NCBI RefSeq assembly: GCF_947487915.1
Contig: NZ_CANKYH010000008.1
Location: forward strand, 212,640-276,639
Length of the DNA stretch: 64,000 bases
Direction of reading: 5' to 3'
From: an uncultured Serinicoccus sp.
GTDB lineage: Bacteria > Actinomycetota > Actinomycetes > Actinomycetales > Dermatophilaceae
Numbering within the stretch: the stretch's first letter is position 1; each line of letters starts with the position of its first letter. Shown one piece after another: positions 56,881 to 64,000 of the stretch. The notes beneath the pieces are model-generated. The model worked only from the letters and a program-made list of their open reading frames with translations. It was not told the DNA's origin and made no database searches. The position numbers and the translations under genes are program-made.

Positions 56881-57603
56881 TCACCGGTGCGTGCGCCTGC
56901 TGCCTGCGTGCCAGTCCTCAGTCACGCCGATCTCCTCCTCCGCGACTCCCATAGCCCGCAACTGTGGTCGTTCGCGCAGACTGCGCTTGAGCTCGGCGAA
57001 GCCAGCGAAGCGGGCCAGCCCGAGGACGTGGTCCCACAGCGCCACGGCCTCCTCCTCGGCGGGGAGGCGGCTGATGACCGGGCCGAAGAACGCGACGCCC
57101 TCCGGGGGGTCGAAGTGCAGGATCGGAGTCCCGACATCCCGGCCGGCCAGCTCCAGGGCCTCGTCGGTCTCGGTGCGCACGACGGCGTCCCAGGTGTCGT
57201 CCTCCAGTGCCTCGGACAACGACTCCGGCAGCCCGACCTCGGTCAGGACCGGACGCAGGAACGCGGCCGTGCCGGGAGGGTCGACACCGTCCGCGCCCGC
57301 GTCGTGGGGCGGAGCGTCGAAGATGCGGTGGCCGAGCTCCTCGTACAGCGCACCCACGGCGTCGGGGCCGTGCTCATCGCGGGTGCGGGCGGCGACCCGC
57401 AGCAGGCGCAGCCCTGCGGTGTGGCCGGCCTCGTAGCCGGGTGGGAACTGGGCGTCGTAGTCGACGTGAGCGTTGAGGAGGCGCAGGGAGATGAACCGCC
57501 ACTCAACGGCATACTCACGCTGACGGGCGACGGAGCGCACCCACTGGCTGGTCATCCACGCGAAGGGACACACCGGGTCGAAGTAGAAGTTGAGCCTGGA
57601 CAT
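56881..57603 (-). CDS. DsbA-family protein, Rv2466c-like mycothiol-dependent nitroreductase
   Basis: 240 aa. LNFYFDPVCPFAWMTSQWVRSVARQ is the DsbA-like start with a CPxx site; the second Cys of CPxC is replaced (CPFAW), so a monothiol or mycothiol-coupled mechanism is likely. The C-terminal VGTPILHFDPPEGVAFFGPVISRLPAEEEAVALWDHVLGLA matches Rv2466c relatives. Confidence 0.88.
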   Translation of the reverse strand: MSRLNFYFDPVCPFAWMTSQWVRSVARQREYAVEWRFISLRLLNAHVDYDAQFPPGYEAGHTAGLRLLRVAARTRDEHGPDAVGALYEELGHRIFDAPPHDAGADGVDPPGTAAFLRPVLTEVGLPESLSEALEDDTWDAVVRTETDEALELAGRDVGTPILHFDPPEGVAFFGPVISRLPAEEEAVALWDHVLGLARFAGFAELKRSLRERPQLRAMGVAEEEIGVTEDWHAGSRRTHR

Positions 57604-58147
57604 GGGCCGCCGCCTCTCAGGCGTCGGTGGGCCGGAGGTCGACGCCGGGCACCGCCGGCAGGTCGAACTCGGGGCCCACGAGGTAGGTGATGTGGTTCGT
57701 CAGCAGGTTCAAGGTCACGGGCTGGCAGTTTCGCCGCCAAGCGTCCATACAGCCGACTACCGCAACGGCCCGAGCGGACCGCAGCGGGATAGGTGGATAG
57801 ACCGAGCCTGTCGCGCACCGTCCCGCCCAGGTGACGAGGTCGGTGACGGTAGACACGGGGCCTCCTAGGGCCAGACGAACTCTGCCCATTGTGGCGTAGC
57901 CAGCGGGCGCACGTCGACAAGATCCGGCGACTGGTCGGGTCTCCTGTCGGTTGTCTTCACACGCGCGAACACCACCAACCGCAGCCCTCAGTAGCGCCCG
58001 TCCGCCCTGAGCAGCACCGGCGGCACCAGCGTGCGACCACGCTCCTGCGTGCAGATGAGTGCGTCCACCTCCTGGAGCCTCGGGCTGCTTGCCGACGCTC
58101 TGTGGGGCGGCTTGTATCCGCTGGTAACAGTCGGCGCCGGCCGGGTG
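57604..58147. other. 544-bp region without a convincing gene
   Basis: On the minus strand 57617-57889 can be read as 90 codons ending in NLLTNHITYLVGPEFDLPAVPGVDLRP, which looks protein-like only in its last 30 residues and may be the tail of a decayed gene. The remaining 57890-58147 shows no coding signal, repeat or recognisable site. Confidence 0.45.
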
Positions 58148-58717
58148 TCAGTCGCCAGCGTTGTGCTGCTTCAGAAGTGGCGTGACGGTCGTGAGGTCGA
58201 CCGGGGGCATCCGTCGGTCTGCGTCTTGGTACGTGCCCTCATCAGTTTCGGTGAGGACGACGACGGGATAGTACGAGTCTCCGTCCTTGGCCAGAAAGAT
58301 GATGGCCTGCTGATCTGGCGTAATCCTCGGGCCGCACGGGTCGGTTCCGGCACGGGCCTCCGCTGCCACGACTTGTACCTGGTCCTCGAGCGGCGCGCCC
58401 AGCGGATCAGTGATGGCGAGGATCCATTCGCTCGCGCCCGGAGGCGCACCAGCGGCCGTGCTCGGAGCGTCCTCCAACTCCGCAACTCCATGGATCACCA
58501 CGTCAGTATCGACGAGGGCGCTCTCTACGGTGCCGTAGGTCGGGTAATCCGCAGCGCAGTCTCCGATCAGCTCTGACGCCGTCGCCCCCGTCGACGCGTT
58601 GGCTCCGACGTCGCCAGGAAGTGCCTGAGCGCCACACGAAGCCAGGAGGAGCGCGGCCCCCGTGGTGGCCAGCACCATTCCCACGCTGGTATGCCTCACG
58701 AAAGTGCCCCGTTTCAT
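58148..58717 (-). CDS. Putative lipoprotein, unknown function
   Basis: 189 aa from ATG 58717 (MKRGTFVRHTSVGMVLATTG). LLLASCGAQ is a lipobox with the acceptor Cys at about residue 28. The mature part contains ALVDTDVVIHGVAEL and GPRITPDQQAIIFLAKDGDSYYPVVVLTETDEGTYQ, reminiscent of small secreted proteins with an OB-like fold. No enzyme motif. Accessory-island gene. Confidence 0.75.
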   Translation of the reverse strand: MKRGTFVRHTSVGMVLATTGAALLLASCGAQALPGDVGANASTGATASELIGDCAADYPTYGTVESALVDTDVVIHGVAELEDAPSTAAGAPPGASEWILAITDPLGAPLEDQVQVVAAEARAGTDPCGPRITPDQQAIIFLAKDGDSYYPVVVLTETDEGTYQDADRRMPPVDLTTVTPLLKQHNAGD

Positions 58718-58847
58718 CGAGCTGAGCGCGGCGGTTGCCGAAGTCAACTGGTCTGACCCAGCTTCTGGACGGTGCGTTCCACGTAACCGCACATCGGTAA
58801 GGTGCGCCAGCCACTGGCCCGCGGAAGGCGGCACAGTCGTGCGCTTG

Positions 58848-59020
58848 TCAGGGCAGAAGGTCCCAGAACTGACGGCGGGCCGGCATCGCGTGAATCACCA
58901 TCTCCTCGCCACTGGGGAAGACCAGCACGACCGTCTCCAGCAATCTCGCTTGAGTGTCGCAGCCTGGACCGCATCCTCGGGAAGGACTCCATGCTTGAGT
59001 GCGCTGCGGTGGACCTTCAC
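58848..59020 (-). pseudogene. Broken small toxin gene downstream of a CopG-like antitoxin
   Basis: GTG 59020 overlaps the antitoxin stop (GTGA) and opens [20 protein letters not shown] in one frame, which stops at 58892. The family tail LLETVVLVFPSGEEMVIHAM then ARRQFWDLLP is in another frame, ending at 58848. About 30 central residues are missing and the frame changes near 58945. Intact relatives are about 90-residue toxins with the same head and tail; the formal family name is uncertain (BrnT-like). Confidence 0.7.
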
Positions 59021-59265
59021 GCGGCGTAGCCGGCCAGCGCCCGTCGGATGGCCTCGGAGCGAGACAGGTGCTCTCGGGCGGCATACGCGTCGAGCGCTGC
59101 GATCTCCTCGGCCGTGAGCCGCACGGCGATCACCTGGGTTGGTTCGGCCCCGCGCCCGGGACGACCCCGTCCGCGGCGCTTCAGCGCCTCGACGTCATAG
59201 CCAGCCTCGGCCTCGTCAGCCCACTTCTGGATCTGCTCGTCCGTCACCTGATCTGCACGCGCCAT
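59017..59265 (-). CDS. CopG/ribbon-helix-helix antitoxin
   Basis: 82 aa from ATG 59265. Residues 1-45 are acidic and basic ([29 protein letters not shown]). The C-terminal RHH reads [39 protein letters not shown] -10-like TTATACGA lies about 8 nt upstream. The toxin partner behind it is broken, so this is an orphan antitoxin. Confidence 0.85.
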   Translation of the reverse strand: MARADQVTDEQIQKWADEAEAGYDVEALKRRGRGRPGRGAEPTQVIAVRLTAEEIAALDAYAAREHLSRSEAIRRALAGYAA

Positions 59266-59356
59266 GGCCAAATCGTATAACGAAAACCCGACGACAGGGA
59301 GAGGCTTGCAGTCACGACATGCTCCTGGCGGCAAATGAGCGCGCTGACCGGAGTCT

Positions 59357-59593
59357 TCAGCGCTTCGGTGGTGACTCCCAGTTGGCGAATCCCTCGATCC
59401 AGTCGACTGCGCTGTCGGGCAGTAGCAGTTCGGCGGTGTCGTCGTCCTTCGTCCACCACGGGGCTGAGCCCGCTGGACCACCCACCAGCTCAATCTGCTC
59501 GACGATCGTGGACGGCACCGGGCTCCCGTTGTTCGCCATCAACCAAGCCCTCGTCTCCGACGACAGCCTGAGCCACCACGTGTCGATCGTCAC
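59357..59593 (-). CDS. Uncharacterised small protein
   Basis: 78 aa from GTG 59593 (ATG 59626 gives 89 aa). [46 protein letters not shown] and a terminal [21 protein letters not shown]. Balanced composition suggests a real gene. Same strand as and upstream of the CopG-like gene. Family not recognised. Confidence 0.65.
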   Translation of the reverse strand: MTIDTWWLRLSSETRAWLMANNGSPVPSTIVEQIELVGGPAGSAPWWTKDDDTAELLLPDSAVDWIEGFANWESPPKR

Positions 59594-59804
59594 AAGACAA
59601 GTCTCCTCCCCGGCGCGCGAGATCACCAGTGCTCGACCGGATTACGCTCGACCGTCCCGGGCCGTAGGCAACTCATCCGACCTGTCGCACCAGAACCGGG
59701 TCATCGGTGCTGCGCCTGCCCGCCTGCTTCCACCCCGTCGGCGACCGATCAGGCGGGCTGCCCGGTGCGAGCGTCCACGGCACCAGCGTGGCAGGATCGC
59801 CAGG

Positions 59805-60386
59805 ATGGATCTGCACGCATTTCTGGACCACGTGAACCGAGGCGCGCTGATCGAAGGCGGCTCAGAAGAGCACCGGTTTATGCACGGCGCTGCCCAGGAG
59901 GCGCTGCGGACAGTCGCGGAGATCAACACCGGCTACCGCACCCCCGAAGAGGTGCGTGCCCTGCTCACGCGACTGACTGGAAAGACCGTGGACGAGTCGG
60001 TTGTTGTGTTCCCACCGTTCTACAGCGAGTTCGGAAAGAACCTGACGTTGGGCAAGGACATCTTCATCAACAGCGGTTGCCGATTCCAGGACACGGGCGG
60101 CATCGTCATCGGCCACGGCACCCTTATCGGCCACGGCACCAGCCTGACCACCCTCAACCACGGGGTAGACCCCGCTCGCCGGGCCGACATGAGCCCGGCT
60201 CCGGTCACGATCGGGGACAAGGTGTGGCTCGGTGCAGCGGTGACGGTCGTCCCAGGCGTGACCATCGGCGACGGCGCGATCGTCGGCGCCGGTGCAGTCG
60301 TGACCAAGGATGTCCCGGCCAACGCGGTCGTAGCCGGCGTGCCCGCCAGACTCATCCGCTACACCGGGTTCGAAGCCACACCTTGA
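59805..60386 (+). CDS. Sugar O-acetyltransferase (hexapeptide repeat, MaaT-like)
   Basis: 193 aa from ATG 59805. The N-terminal maltose-acetyltransferase-like helix region ([20 protein letters not shown]) precedes left-handed beta-helix repeats ([90 protein letters not shown], overview). Catalytic His in LNHGVDP. Acetyl-CoA dependent, probably on sugars. Confidence 0.92.
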   Translation: MDLHAFLDHVNRGALIEGGSEEHRFMHGAAQEALRTVAEINTGYRTPEEVRALLTRLTGKTVDESVVVFPPFYSEFGKNLTLGKDIFINSGCRFQDTGGIVIGHGTLIGHGTSLTTLNHGVDPARRADMSPAPVTIGDKVWLGAAVTVVPGVTIGDGAIVGAGAVVTKDVPANAVVAGVPARLIRYTGFEATP

Positions 60387-60515
60387 CTCCGTAGTTCGCG
60401 ACTGCCGCGAGACTCGGTCGCCCGTCAACGACGACCTGCACACTCCCCCGCATCTCTACCTGCCCCCTCAGCGTGAGAAACGACCAGCGGCAAAATCGGA
60501 TGGGAGACTTCGGGG

Positions 60516-60749
60516 ATGAACGTTCCAGAACCGGCTGTCCTCACTGTCGATGGTGAGACCTTCCGCGCGCAAGCCGACGCCGAGCAGCCAGGAACGTGGC
60601 ACGTGGCTTGGGTCAGCGGCCCGGGCGCGGGCTACGGCTTCACGACGCGGCGTTTCGATCAACAGTGGGAGTCGCGTGAGGAGTTGGAGAAGGGCATCCG
60701 GTCATTCCTCGCCGAAATCGACCCCACCACCGGGTACCTGAGCGACTAG
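60516..60749 (+). CDS. Uncharacterised 77-aa protein
   Basis: ATG 60516 with GGAGACTTCGGGG upstream. PAVLTVDGETFRAQADAEQPGTWHVAWVSGPGAGYGFTTRR looks like a small beta-rich domain, then an acidic helix ESREELEKGIRSFLAEID. Family not recognised. Confidence 0.7.
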   Translation: MNVPEPAVLTVDGETFRAQADAEQPGTWHVAWVSGPGAGYGFTTRRFDQQWESREELEKGIRSFLAEIDPTTGYLSD

Positions 60750-60806
60750 TAGGGACGGATCTGGCAGCGGCATGAGCGTTGGATACCAGAGTGATACCAT
60801 GCCGGG

Positions 60807-61010
60807 ATGGCGATGACCTTGCGACTCTCCCCGGAGGACGAGCGAGCCCTGGCGGCCCTGGCCGAGGCTGAAGGGGTGAGCAAGCAAGAGGCGACGGTGC
60901 GCGCCATCCGGGAGGCGGCCGCACGGCGTGGGCACGAGGAGCGTGTGCGCGAGTTGTCCGCACGTGGGCGAGAGCGGTACGCCGACCTGCTCGAGCGTCT
61001 CGGACGCTGA
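60807..61010 (+). CDS. Ribbon-helix-helix antitoxin of the RHH-Doc pair
   Basis: 67 aa: MTLRLSPEDERALAALAEAEGVSKQEATVRAIREAAARRG is a CopG/MetJ-like RHH, followed by a charged helix (VRELSARGRERYADLLERLG) that would wrap the toxin. Directly upstream of the Fic/Doc gene. ATACCA direct repeats at 60784 and 60795 just before the ATG could be its operator. Confidence 0.88.
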   Translation: MAMTLRLSPEDERALAALAEAEGVSKQEATVRAIREAAARRGHEERVRELSARGRERYADLLERLGR

Positions 61011-61013
61011 CCC

Positions 61014-61373
61014 TTGGAGTACCTGGCCACCGAGGACCTGCTCACCCTGGCAGCGGACCTGGGCGTCGGTCCGGTCCAGGACCTCGGCTTATTGGACTCC
61101 GCGGCCCACCGCCCCAGCGCCAGCGTCTTCGGACGTGACGCCTACCCCGACATCGATGCCAAGGCCGGCGCACTGCTGGAGTCCATCGTCGTCAACCACC
61201 CGCTCATCGATGGCAACAAGCGCCTGGGATGGCTCGCGGTGGTCGTGTTCTACGGCCTCAACGACGTCGATCTCCGAGCACCCGACGACGACGCCTACGA
61301 CCTGGTCATCGCCGTCGCGAGCAGCCAGGCCGACCACCAGGTGGCAGCCCGCCATCTGGCCCAGTGGCACTAG
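61014..61373 (+). CDS. Doc/Fic-family toxin
   Basis: 119 aa from TTG 61014, three nt after the antitoxin stop. The Doc motif HPLIDGNKRLGWLA (about residues 63-76) has the His, Asp and Lys needed by Doc kinases that phosphorylate EF-Tu. VFGRDAYPDIDAKAGALLESIVVN is a typical upstream segment. Looks intact. Confidence 0.9.
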   Translation: MEYLATEDLLTLAADLGVGPVQDLGLLDSAAHRPSASVFGRDAYPDIDAKAGALLESIVVNHPLIDGNKRLGWLAVVVFYGLNDVDLRAPDDDAYDLVIAVASSQADHQVAARHLAQWH

Positions 61374-61425
61374 TTCAAGCCCGCGGCTCGCGGCAGATTC
61401 GGATGTGCTCGTGACCGAACGCCCC

Positions 61426-61752
61426 TTAGTCGCAACTCTGCTTGGGGGTGGTGGTCCCTTCGCGTAGGACGAACTCTTCGCGGTGCCCGGGTTCGTCACT
61501 GAAGAGGAGAGTCGATGCGTCGACCCGGGTGACGGTGCCCTCCTGCTCTGGGTTGTCCCAGCCGGGTGGGGGATTGCCGGAGCCGTCATCAAGAGGGCCA
61601 CCCGCACGTTCGTACCATTGGTCCTCGAACTGCAACTCGTGGATGCCGCAATGGGTGTACAGGGTGACATCGTGAACCCCGCCACGCTCACAGGCGACGA
61701 GGCTCAGCAGGAGGGCAAGGACCGAGAAAACCCGCACTGTGCGTTGTGGCAT
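61426..61752 (-). CDS. Small putative lipoprotein
   Basis: 108 aa from ATG 61752: MPQRTVRVFSVLALLLSLVACERGG has a lipobox LVAC. The mature part DVTLYTHCGIHELQFEDQWYER, LLFSDEPGHREEFVLREG is typical of short actinobacterial secreted proteins. Function unknown. Confidence 0.75.
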   Translation of the reverse strand: MPQRTVRVFSVLALLLSLVACERGGVHDVTLYTHCGIHELQFEDQWYERAGGPLDDGSGNPPPGWDNPEQEGTVTRVDASTLLFSDEPGHREEFVLREGTTTPKQSCD

Positions 61753-61820
61753 CGCGTCCTCCCTACCAGCTGTCACGGCAGCGTATCGCCTGGCCGGATA
61801 CGTCCTGGCAGACTGTTGCA

Positions 61821-62561
61821 GTGCCGTACTCGCAGGAGGAAGCCCTTGCTGCGCTCAGGCCCCTGTTGCGCGGACGTCATGTTGCCGATGGTTTCCGCCT
61901 TGTCGAGGTCCGTCCGCAGGGTCCCGATGTCTTGGTGTTGTTCCATTGGCGCGGGAACCGGCACGTCTTCGGCGTCGTGATCCCGTGGACGCCCCATGTG
62001 GGCCGCAGCACCGGGGAACCCATCGGCTCGGCCGAGGAATGGGCCACCGAGGTGTCATGGTGGCTGACCGAGGAGCTGGATACCGGCTATGTCGGACGTG
62101 CCCAGCGTCGTCGTGCGCCCGACTACATCGAGTTGCGCGGTCCGAGCTATGAGCCAGACCACCGGTACTACGTCTCCCGGGTATATGGCGACGGTGGATG
62201 GTTGGCCCACTGCGGCTGGGACGTCAGCATCGCCAGGACGCTGGGTGAGCGCGGGTTGCTCACGGCGTGGCTGCAGGCTCACGTGAACAGCGCGAGCGGT
62301 GGCTCGGTCGTTGGCCAGGCCGTTGTCGGCAGGCTCGCGAACGGTGACGTGGAGCTTGCTGTGCTGGACCTCGCTAGGAATGTGCCAGATTCCGTAGCTC
62401 GTGACCTCGCCACGGTCTGTGTTTACGAAGCCGGCAACCACGGCGCGGAGCGCCTGAAAGTCGACACCACGCAGTCACGACTGCTCACGGGCATGGGCTT
62501 CCACCCCGCAGACCAGGACAGCGCCTGGATCGACACGACCGCACTCAACATCCGCACCTGA
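61821..62561 (+). CDS. Uncharacterised protein
   Basis: 246 aa from GTG 61821 (VPYSQEEALAALRPLLRG); an in-frame ATG at 61746 would overlap the divergent lipoprotein gene. Contains DVLVLFHWRGNRHVFGVVIPW and HRYYVSRVYGDGGWLAHCGWDVSIAR. Balanced composition and codon use support a real gene. The C-terminal MGFHPADQDSAWIDT resembles the end of GNAT-like folds. Function unknown. Confidence 0.7.
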   Translation: MPYSQEEALAALRPLLRGRHVADGFRLVEVRPQGPDVLVLFHWRGNRHVFGVVIPWTPHVGRSTGEPIGSAEEWATEVSWWLTEELDTGYVGRAQRRRAPDYIELRGPSYEPDHRYYVSRVYGDGGWLAHCGWDVSIARTLGERGLLTAWLQAHVNSASGGSVVGQAVVGRLANGDVELAVLDLARNVPDSVARDLATVCVYEAGNHGAERLKVDTTQSRLLTGMGFHPADQDSAWIDTTALNIRT

Positions 62562-62617
62562 CGAACCCACCAACAGCGACGCTCGAACCCCACGCGCGTC
62601 GCGGCATGAGCGAGTGT

Positions 62618-62633
62618 GTAGCACAAGCGCTAC
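62618..62633. promoter_or_regulatory. Probable operator of the Phd-VapC pair
   Basis: GTAGC-ACAAGC-GCTAC inverted repeat ends 9 bp before the ATG at 62643. Type II antitoxins usually bind such short palindromes at their own start. Confidence 0.6.
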
Positions 62634-62642
62634 CATGGCGTC

Positions 62643-62891
62643 ATGGAGACGGTGGGACTTCGTGAGCTGAGGCAGGACGCCTCTGGACTTCTGCGACGCG
62701 TGGAGGGCGGCGAGGAGATCATCATCACCGTCTCTGGTCGGCCCAGCGCCAGACTCGTGCCAGCTCGACAGACCCGTTGGCAGCGCTGGGATGACGTCAC
62801 GGACCTGTTCGCCGGCCCTGCCGATGCGGACTGGAAGGCTGACCGAGAGCTGGTCGAGGACGCCGTTCGCGACCCCTGGGCAGAGCAGTGA
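62643..62891 (+). CDS. Phd/YefM-family antitoxin
   Basis: 82 aa: METVGLRELRQDASGLLRRVEGGEEIIITVSGRPSARLVPA is the prevent-host-death N-domain, followed by an acidic toxin-binding tail. Overlaps the VapC gene by 4 bp (GTGA). Confidence 0.92.
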   Translation: METVGLRELRQDASGLLRRVEGGEEIIITVSGRPSARLVPARQTRWQRWDDVTDLFAGPADADWKADRELVEDAVRDPWAEQ

Positions 62892-63292
62892 CCGAGCAGA
62901 CGGCGGGGGACGAGCGGGGCGTACTCGACACGAGCGTGGTGATTGCCGAGGGCGTCACGCCGATCCCCGGCGTCCTGGCCATCAGCACTGTCACGCTGGC
63001 GGAGCTGCACTTCGGGGTCCTGGTTGCCAAGTCCGCTGAGGTGCGCGCCGAACGCCTGCGGCGACTGAGTATTCTTCAACGCCGATTCGATGCTCTCCCC
63101 CTCGACGAGGTAGTCGCGGCCAGCTACGGCCGCCTGGCGGCCGCGGTCGTCGAAGCCGGACGTCAACCCCGCCGCCGCACGATGGACCTGTTGATCGCAG
63201 CCACCGCCCACGCACATGACGCTGCGTTGTACACCCGCAACCCGGATGATTTCGGCGGACTTGAGGACCTGGTAGACGTGCGCGTGGTCTGA
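62888..63292 (+). CDS. vapC: VapC-type PIN-domain toxin
   Basis: 134 aa. PIN acidic residues: GVLDTSVVIAEG (first Asp), STVTLAELHFGV (Glu), TMDLLIAATAHAHDAALYTRNPDDF (later Asp residues). Ribonuclease toxin, predicted to cut tRNA or rRNA. Appears intact. Confidence 0.92.
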   Translation: MTEQTAGDERGVLDTSVVIAEGVTPIPGVLAISTVTLAELHFGVLVAKSAEVRAERLRRLSILQRRFDALPLDEVVAASYGRLAAAVVEAGRQPRRRTMDLLIAATAHAHDAALYTRNPDDFGGLEDLVDVRVV

Positions 63293-63354
63293 CCACCCGC
63301 GGCAGTAGCGTGCGGCCACGCTCAGTGCGGCATGAGCGTGAACATGTGGTGCGG

Positions 63355-63681
63355 CTAGTTGCACCTCAGCCGAGCGGCCCGTTCGTAGGAGACGTCGTCG
63401 GGTGCGGCCACCCACATGACACCGAGATCGACTCCGGCTTCCTCCAACGGCGTCTGCAGACATGGCGGATTTCCGGTGCCGTGTGTCGAGCCGTCGGTCC
63501 ACCAGATCTCGTTGACGGAGAAGGAGATCTGGTTCCCGCCGTCTGAGGTGAACAGGGCCAGACCATTCACGTCGTTTGCGCGCATTGCAAGGCCTTTCTC
63601 GGTCCGGCTCTGCTGGGCGCCGAAGGGAGAGGCTGTGCCCGCTACGTAGCCGATGTCCACCAGTGCCACTGCACCGACCAC
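63355..63681 (-). CDS. Uncharacterised protein, possibly membrane-anchored
   Basis: 108 aa from GTG 63681, but the frame stays open upstream and a basic stretch (RRNRNPRPVRRRAVDLRL) precedes VVGAVALVDIGYVAG, so the true start may lie upstream and give an N-terminal membrane anchor. The rest (NDVNGLALFTSDGGNQISFSVNEIWW) is not recognised. Island gene. Confidence 0.5.
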   Translation of the reverse strand: MVGAVALVDIGYVAGTASPFGAQQSRTEKGLAMRANDVNGLALFTSDGGNQISFSVNEIWWTDGSTHGTGNPPCLQTPLEEAGVDLGVMWVAAPDDVSYERAARLRCN

Positions 63682-64000
63682 GAGCCGGAGATCGACAGCC
63701 CGTCGCCGGACTGGTCGGGGGTTGCGGTTTCTGCGCCATGCCCGATAGTTGCAGACGCCAGCCCTTTGCTGGGATCACGTGACACGGCCTGGCGAGCAGC
63801 GAAGCGCCCCACCGGGGCGTGGGCCGCCTTTGGAGCGCGACTGCACAGTGTCGCGCTTGCGGCTCTTGACGACAGGTGAGGGTCCCGGGGAACCCTCACC
63901 GCCAAAGTCATATCGTCCGACTGGCGGCAGTACAGGATGTTCACCGGAGCGCAGTATCGCTGCCGCGCCAAGCTTGTGCGTACCTGACCGGGGCAGCCTG
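63682..64000. other. 319-bp end region without a recognised gene
   Basis: Apart from a possible upstream start of the preceding minus-strand gene and the hairpin at 63875, nothing coding can be supported. Composition is lower in GC than the core chromosome. Confidence 0.4.
63875..63900. terminator. 9-bp perfect hairpin
   Basis: GGTGAGGGT (63875-63883) and ACCCTCACC (63892-63900) with an 8-nt loop. Probably a transcription terminator for a gene outside or at the window edge. Confidence 0.55.

Noticed and set aside
57617..57889. A 90-codon minus-strand gene upstream of the DsbA-like gene
   Set aside because: Only the last 30 residues look protein-like and no family or good ribosome binding site was found. 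It was folded into the intergenic entry.
55090..64000. Integron-like cassette array
   Set aside because: Small genes and toxin-antitoxin pairs are suggestive, but gene orientation is mixed, no attC-type imperfect palindromes recur between genes and no integrase is present.
1..64000. tRNA or rRNA genes
   Set aside because: No cloverleaf with a conserved T-arm GGTTCGAATC-like sequence or rRNA-like stretch was noticed on either strand. A tRNAscan-SE and Infernal run would settle this.

Overview
The window comes from a very GC-rich actinobacterium. GTG starts are frequent, there are many 4-bp ATGA/GTGA gene overlaps, a mycothiol-type nitroreductase/DsbA relative is present, and several regulators look leaderless. 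Gene content and codon use fit Micrococcales, plausibly Intrasporangiaceae (Serinicoccus, Ornithinimicrobium or Janibacter-like); that placement is inference. No rRNA, tRNA, CRISPR array or intact IS element was seen.

Region 1 (1-11.4 kb) is one side of an extracellular contractile injection system (eCIS, phage-tail-like particle). A tube/LysM-type baseplate protein runs off the left edge on the minus strand. A SARP-type regulator lies in the middle. A plus-strand operon joined by 4-bp overlaps encodes sheath, tube, a Cys-rich assembly protein, a disordered protein, a DUF4255 cap protein, an AAA+ ATPase, a truncated eCIS-core-like protein and an eCIS-core protein with a HEAEH motif and a long C-terminal cargo-like region. 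Three flanking promoter regions each carry three GTGAC elements at exact 11-bp spacing, the architecture of SARP binding sites, so the eCIS is predicted to be a SARP regulon.

Region 2 (11.4-55 kb) is ordinary chromosome with metabolic and regulatory genes: nucleoside-kinase-like P-loop protein, TetR/small multidrug exporter pair, dienoyl-CoA reductase, GH13 enzyme, beta-propeller lactonase, MarR/MFS pair, TetR/ABC exporter operon, aldose epimerase, two citrate synthases, formaldehyde dehydrogenase, YcaQ-like protein, homocysteine methyltransferase, ArsR/AHSA1 pair, a cysteine leader peptide followed by cysH-cysG-cbiX, an OFA transporter with small subunit and FdhF-type oxidoreductase, and a RimK / zinc-protease / aspartoacylase trio. 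This region is packed with a short DNA word, GTATGCC/GGCATAC (about 50 copies by hand count). It also holds four 70-bp palindromic repeats, a 58-bp palindrome with a degenerate relative, and several minisatellites.

Region 3 (55-64 kb) looks like an accessory island. GC is visibly lower, genes are small and of mixed orientation, and it holds RHH-Doc and Phd-VapC toxin-antitoxin pairs, an intact CopG-like antitoxin with a broken toxin, a decayed mazEF joined to a decapitated ydhG-like gene, two small lipoproteins, acetyltransferases and VOC proteins. The GTATGCC word is sparser here and in the eCIS region than in the chromosome between them, which suggests that both flanking blocks were acquired or are under different selection.
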